Shown in pieces: positions 59,512 to 64,000 of a DNA stretch of 64,000 nucleotides. This DNA is from an uncultured Collinsella sp. (GTDB taxonomy: Bacteria; Actinomycetota; Coriobacteriia; Coriobacteriales; Coriobacteriaceae). The notes under the pieces were generated by a model. The model did not search any database and was not told where the DNA came from. It was given only the letters and a program-made list of their open reading frames with translations. A program made the position numbers and the translations under genes. Position 1 is the stretch's first letter; each line of letters begins with the position of its first letter. Where the stretch lies: assembly GCA_902472315.1 (NCBI GenBank), contig CABRNM010000004.1, positions 48,901 to 112,900 on the forward strand, read 5' to 3'.

Positions 59512-62337
59512 TTACCCCGTGTTCTGCAAACCTGCCGAGACGCCGGTCACAGTCGAAAGAATCAGGCTCATGTACTCGGCCTTCTTCTCCTCGGCCATCT
59601 CGTCCTGGTTCATACGCACCTCGCGAAGGGCGCGGACCTGGGCGATGGACAGGGCGTCAACGTAGGGGTTACGCACGCGGACGGCGCAACCGAGCACGCG
59701 ACGACGCTGCAGCGGCCACTCGTCACCGACGATGGCAAGGACCCACTTACGCGTGAGCTGCATCTCGGTGAAGACCTTCTCGGACAAATCATCGCGGTCG
59801 CCCAGTTGCAGATACATCTTGGCGATGCGCTGATCGGTCTTAGCGATCGACATCTCGATGTTGTCGATGAACGTGCGGAAGAACGGCCACTCCTGGTAGG
59901 CAGCCTTGAGCTGGTCAAGATCGCCAAGCTGCTCGCAGGCGGTGCCCAGGCCGTACCAAGCGGCCAGGTTAATGCGCGCCTGGCTCCAGCTGAAGATCCA
60001 CGGAATGGTACGCAGGTCGTCGAGCGACTTGGCACCCAAGCCGCGCTTGGCGGGACGCGAGCCGATCGGCAGCAGACCGACCTCGGTCAGCGGCGTCACG
60101 GTCGAGAACCACGGTGTAAAGTCCTCGGTGTTCAGCAGGTCCAGATAGCGCTCGTGGCTTGCGGTGTTGAGCTTCTCGGCCATACCCCAGAACTTCTGCG
60201 TGGTCTCGGTGTTGGTCTTCTCGACACTCGGGGCCGACTGCAAAAGCGTTGCGGCGGCAACGGACTCAACATGGCGCTGAGCCAGCGTGCGGTTGCCGTA
60301 ACGGGCAAAGATGACCTCGCCCTGCTCGGTGAGCTTAAAGAAGCAGTTGACCGAACCCTTGGGCTGCGCCAGCACGGCCTTGTTGGCCGGGCCGCCGCCA
60401 CGGCCCACGGCACCGCCGCGACCGTGCATGAGCACCAGGTCGATATTGTTCTTCTCGGCCCACTTGGCGATGCGCTCCTGCGCGGAGTGCAGCGCGAGCA
60501 TGGCCGTGGTAGGACCGGCGTCCTTGGAGGAATCGGAGTAGCCCAGCATAACCTCCATGCGGCGGTTGGTCTGGGCAAGGCGCTTCTGCACCACGGGCAG
60601 CGTAAGCATCTGGTCGAGCACGTCAACGCAGCCCTCGAGGTCCTCGAGCTGCTCGAACAGCGGGATCACGTCGAGCTCGGGGACATCCTCCTCGTGCGCA
60701 AAGGACAGGTGGGCCAGCTCAAAGACGTCAGCCACATGCTGGGCGCTCTTGGTGAACGAGATGATGTAGCGGTGCGCCATCTTCTTGCCGTAGCGCTTTT
60801 GGATGGAACCGATAGCGCGGAAGGTATCGATGACCTCGCGCGTCATGGGCTGCAGGTCGCCATGGATACCGTTCTCGTGGATATCCTTGAGGGCGCGGGC
60901 GTGCACCACGGAGTGCTGACGGAACTCCATCTCGACCATATGGAAGCCGAAGGACTCGACCTGCCAGATGATGGTTTGGACCGGACCGTAGGCGGCACGG
61001 ACGGCACCGCAGGCAGCAAGCGAACGCTGGACGACGCGCAGGTCATCCAGGAACTCGTCGGCGCTGTGGTACATGGTGTCGGTGATGCGGCGCACGGTGG
61101 CGTTCAGGCGGTCGGCCATGACGAGCATGACGGCGCGATGCGGCTCGTGCTCGGAGATCAGCTCGGCGCGGGCCGTGTAACGAGGGCTCATCTCGACCTG
61201 ATGGTTCCACAGGTTAATGAGCTCGGCAGAAGGCTTGCTGTAGGTGGCCTCGAGCGTGAGGTTGCGGCCGATGCGGCGGCACTTGTCCTCGAGCTTGAGC
61301 ACCATGTGCGTAAAGTACTTGGCGGCGACCTCACGGCTCACCTTGGCGGTGACGTTGGGGTTACCGTCGCGGTCGGAACCGATCCAACTGCCGGGATGGA
61401 AGAACGCCGGGCACAGCGGCGGCACAGTACCGGCCTTGTCGCCCAGCACCCAGTCGTCAAAGCGACGATAGATGACGGGGATGACGTCAAACAGCGTGTT
61501 ATCGAAGATGTCGATGATGGTATCGGCTTCCTCGACCGGCGTGGGCTTCTTGAGCGCGATGGGGCTCGTACGCACCAGGGCGTCGATCTCCTGCAGCATA
61601 TGGCGCTCGTTCTCCACCAGGTCGGAGCCGCCCAGACGCGGACGCTCCTCCAGCAGGTTGGAGATACGGCGAATCTTGCCCTCGACGGCCTTACGACGGG
61701 CCTCGGTGGGATGTGCGGTAAAGACAGGGTGGAACTCGAGCTTGCCGAGCAGCTCATTGGCACCCTCGACGCCCATCTCGTTTACCAACTGGTGATAGGC
61801 GACGGTGAGTTCGTTGGCGGGATCGACCTCGGTATCGGTCGACGCACCGGCCTCGCGCTCGCGCAGCTGCGCCACGCGGTAGTTCTCCTCCGACAGGTTT
61901 GCCAGGTGGAAGAAGCTCGTAAAGGCGCGAACGATGACCTGCTGCTTATCAAGCGGCAGGCTGTCAATCAAATCGACGACTTCGCGAAACGCCACGGCGG
62001 TGGGCTCGTCGGCAGTGGGCACGCCCTGTTCGTCAACGGACTCGTCGGCAGCGCGGCTACCGGGGTTGCCAGCATTGGCCACAATCTCGGCTGTCAAAAT
62101 CTTGTCGAACAGGTCCGCGATCTCAGGATCATACTCGCTAAGCACACGACGCTCCAGGCGCAGGAACAACGCCAGATTGTCGCGCAGCTCCTCGGGGATC
62201 TCGATCTCGGCGAGACGCTCCCTGGACTCGGCATTCGAGCCGATTCGGTTAACGAGGCGGTTGACCACGGCAGCGACGCGCGCCGCGGCTTCGGGTACAG
62301 ACTGGTTGCTTAGGTTCTCAGCCACGTTTCCTCCCAT
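59512..62337 (-). CDS. ppc: Phosphoenolpyruvate carboxylase
   Basis: This 941 aa cytoplasmic enzyme adds bicarbonate to PEP to make oxaloacetate. It has the catalytic His in VFTAHPTEARRKAVEG, GSDRDGNPNV, MLGYSDSSKDAG, LMHGRGGAVGRGGG, and the C-terminal GLQNTG. ATG 62337 has GGAGGA almost touching it; GTG 62325 (VAENLSNQ) four bases after GGGAGG is an alternative. No allosteric domain change is visible. Confidence 0.96.
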   Translation of the reverse strand: MGGNVAENLSNQSVPEAAARVAAVVNRLVNRIGSNAESRERLAEIEIPEELRDNLALFLRLERRVLSEYDPEIADLFDKILTAEIVANAGNPGSRAADESVDEQGVPTADEPTAVAFREVVDLIDSLPLDKQQVIVRAFTSFFHLANLSEENYRVAQLREREAGASTDTEVDPANELTVAYHQLVNEMGVEGANELLGKLEFHPVFTAHPTEARRKAVEGKIRRISNLLEERPRLGGSDLVENERHMLQEIDALVRTSPIALKKPTPVEEADTIIDIFDNTLFDVIPVIYRRFDDWVLGDKAGTVPPLCPAFFHPGSWIGSDRDGNPNVTAKVSREVAAKYFTHMVLKLEDKCRRIGRNLTLEATYSKPSAELINLWNHQVEMSPRYTARAELISEHEPHRAVMLVMADRLNATVRRITDTMYHSADEFLDDLRVVQRSLAACGAVRAAYGPVQTIIWQVESFGFHMVEMEFRQHSVVHARALKDIHENGIHGDLQPMTREVIDTFRAIGSIQKRYGKKMAHRYIISFTKSAQHVADVFELAHLSFAHEEDVPELDVIPLFEQLEDLEGCVDVLDQMLTLPVVQKRLAQTNRRMEVMLGYSDSSKDAGPTTAMLALHSAQERIAKWAEKNNIDLVLMHGRGGAVGRGGGPANKAVLAQPKGSVNCFFKLTEQGEVIFARYGNRTLAQRHVESVAAATLLQSAPSVEKTNTETTQKFWGMAEKLNTASHERYLDLLNTEDFTPWFSTVTPLTEVGLLPIGSRPAKRGLGAKSLDDLRTIPWIFSWSQARINLAAWYGLGTACEQLGDLDQLKAAYQEWPFFRTFIDNIEMSIAKTDQRIAKMYLQLGDRDDLSEKVFTEMQLTRKWVLAIVGDEWPLQRRRVLGCAVRVRNPYVDALSIAQVRALREVRMNQDEMAEEKKAEYMSLILSTVTGVSAGLQNTG

Positions 62338-62490
62338 TCCTCCTTCTATGCACGTAACATGCGGTATTCATTATAGGCGCTTGAGAAATACTTTCGACAC
62401 TGATTGCGCTTTACCACACAAAAGTATTTTCTGCATTGCAAGGGTTTTTGCTCTAAATGGTCGCATTTCTCGGTGGACGGCATACACAAA

Positions 62491-62524
62491 CGGGGGCATT
62501 ACGCATAAATGCGAAACACCCCCG
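62491..62524 (-). terminator. Terminator of hisS
   Basis: CGGGGG with CCCCCG arms around an inner CGCAT-AA-ATGCG hairpin, with a short T-run on the minus strand, lie 58 bases past the stop. Confidence 0.7.
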
Positions 62525-62582
62525 TAACAATCGCTCGGCGCAAGCGGGACATGTTAGCGGGCCCGCAGCTCAAAAAGATGCA

Positions 62583-63896
62583 CTACAGGCGCTCGCGAAC
62601 CGCCTCGACGACGTTGGCCAGATCGGCAAGGACCTCTTCGTGGCTCTCCATGTCGCGCACCTTGACCTTGCCGGCGGCAAGTTCGTCGCCACCCAGGACC
62701 AAGATGAGCTTGGCGCCTACCTTATCGGCCTGCTTAAACTGAGCCTTGAGCGAACGGCCCTGATAGTCGGCCTCGGTCACGATGCCTGCGGCGCGAAGCT
62801 CCTGCGTGATGGCAAAGACGTTCTGGCGCAGCTCTTTGCCGGCGTTGGCGACATAGACGCACGGAGCCTCATCGGCACCCAAATCGCTGCCAAAGGCCTG
62901 CAGGGCCAGGAGGGCGCGCTCAAAACCGACGGCAAAGCCGACGCCCGCCGTGGGCTTGCCACCCTCGAGCTCGACCAGGCCGTCGTAGCGGCCGCCGCCA
63001 CCGATGGAGCCGACACCGGCGCCGGGGGCCTCAACCTCAAAGACAGTACGGGTGTAGTAGTCCAGGCCACGCACCAAGGTGGGATCCTCGACATACTCGA
63101 TACCCGCCGCATCCAAATAGCGCTTGACCTGCTCGTAGTGCTCACGGCACTCATCGCACAGGTTGTCGCCCATCAGCGGAGCGTCGGCCATGATCTCGCG
63201 GCAATGGTCGTTCTTGCAGTCGAAGGCGCGCAGTGGGTTAAGTTCGGCGCGCTCGCGGCACTCATCGCACATCTCGTCGGCGTGATCGAGGATAAACTGC
63301 TTGACCTGCTCGCGATAGGCCGGACGGCACTGTGCATCGCCCATCGAGTTAATAAGCAGGCGAAGCTTGGACAGATCGAAGCCCAGGCGCTTGTAGAACT
63401 CCATGAGCATGATGATGCACTCGGCGTCTGCCGCCGGATCGGGAGCGCCGAGCCACTCGATGCCCACCTGGTGGAACTGGCGCAGGCGACCCTTCTGGGG
63501 ACGCTCGCCACGGAACATGGCCTCGGCGTAATAGGCCTTAAACGGCGTGGAGCCCTGGGGCACCAGGTTGTTCTCCACGACGGCGCGCACCACACCGGCC
63601 GTGCCCTCGGGGCGAAGCGCCAAGCGCTGCTTGGGCTTGAGCTTGGTATCGGTACCCTCGGTAAAGACGCGCTCCAGGTTGGCGCCGCTAAACACGCGGA
63701 ACATTTCCTTGCGCACGACGTCGGTCGACTGGCCGATACCGTGGACAAACACGTCCACCTGCTCGATTGCGGGCGTCTCGATGGGCTTAAAACCAAACGG
63801 CTCGAACACGCCGGCCGCAATCTGCTGCATCTTTTGCCAGGCGCGCATCTCGGCGCCGATAAGGTCGCGGGTTCCCTCCGCCTTCTGTGCCTGCAT
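62583..63896 (-). CDS. hisS: Histidyl-tRNA synthetase
   Basis: This 437 aa class II synthetase charges tRNA-His. It has the N-terminal EGTRDL, motif 2 region MFRGERPQKGRLRQFHQVG, histidine-binding LVRGLDYYTRTVFEV and GGGGRYDGLVE, motif 3 GVGFAVGFERALLAL, and an anticodon domain from about 340. The start is ATG 63896 behind GAAAGG; a TTG six bases upstream is in frame. The remaining 100 bases to the right edge are non-coding and show nothing I recognise. Confidence 0.97.
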   Translation of the reverse strand: MQAQKAEGTRDLIGAEMRAWQKMQQIAAGVFEPFGFKPIETPAIEQVDVFVHGIGQSTDVVRKEMFRVFSGANLERVFTEGTDTKLKPKQRLALRPEGTAGVVRAVVENNLVPQGSTPFKAYYAEAMFRGERPQKGRLRQFHQVGIEWLGAPDPAADAECIIMLMEFYKRLGFDLSKLRLLINSMGDAQCRPAYREQVKQFILDHADEMCDECRERAELNPLRAFDCKNDHCREIMADAPLMGDNLCDECREHYEQVKRYLDAAGIEYVEDPTLVRGLDYYTRTVFEVEAPGAGVGSIGGGGRYDGLVELEGGKPTAGVGFAVGFERALLALQAFGSDLGADEAPCVYVANAGKELRQNVFAITQELRAAGIVTEADYQGRSLKAQFKQADKVGAKLILVLGGDELAAGKVKVRDMESHEEVLADLANVVEAVRERL

Positions 63897-64000
63897 GGGC
63901 AAACACCTTTCTTTTGTATCGCGTCATAGGTAGTGGACATTATACGGCACAAAAACAAAACGCGGCGGCGCGTCTGGCCGAACGAGGGTATGGGGACTCG

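Overview
The window looks like a chromosomal segment of a gut coriobacterium, most likely Collinsella or a close relative. This is inferred from the GC-rich actinobacterial coding style, the orphan GlnR-like regulator beside glnA, the lactate racemase genes, the gene mix, and many short palindromic intergenic repeats. I could not run a taxonomic search. I see no rRNA, tRNA, CRISPR array, integrase, transposase or phage gene.

Layout. 1-15 kb is mainly housekeeping on the minus strand: moaA, a nuclease-like orphan bracketed by two copies of one palindrome, a heterodimeric ABC exporter, a MATE pump with its MerR regulator, ligA, an HtrA protease, and glnA followed by a GlnR-like regulator. 15-47 kb is a large sugar-acid and pectin catabolic region. 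47-51 kb holds an iron uptake operon (two feoA, feoB, a Cys-rich FeoB partner) and HPr. 51-64 kb holds aspS, serB, the lactate racemase system (larB-larC-tetR facing larD-larA), ppc and hisS.

Pectin pathway. Oligogalacturonides enter through a GPH-type symporter and are processed by proteins without signal peptides: a pectin methylesterase fused to an esterase, two further esterases, a GH28 polygalacturonase and a GH105 unsaturated-uronyl hydrolase. Saturated galacturonate goes through UxaC, UxaB and UxaA to KDG. Unsaturated uronate goes through an RpiB-type DhuI isomerase and the SDR DhuD to KDG. A GntP permease plus an IlvD/Edd-family dehydratase may bring in aldonates. All branches meet at KdgK and Eda. 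Two operator families fit the two LacI-type regulators: GAAACCGATTTC sites at kdgK and a YczE-like membrane gene, and GTGAACGTTCAC sites at the pectin and uronate genes.

Most interesting signals. (1) Two RNA-like leader elements recur at kdgK/eda and at the YczE-like gene. Element 1 is a 58-nt hairpin with an invariant loop and several compensatory changes. Element 2 is a multi-stem element with invariant single-stranded blocks, a possible pseudoknot competing with a closing stem, and in one copy a U-run after that stem. It resembles a metabolite-responsive switch and matches no riboswitch class I know. (2) Several families of covarying palindromes occur between genes: a 67-nt family with four copies, a composite cruciform family with two copies, a 66-nt pair, and a 31-nt repeat that also lies inside a coding region. 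(3) LarC lacks its usual C-terminal domain and carries a very His-rich insert. (4) Two sugar-acid transporters, gntP and the GPH symporter, each carry a single-base frameshift near the start.
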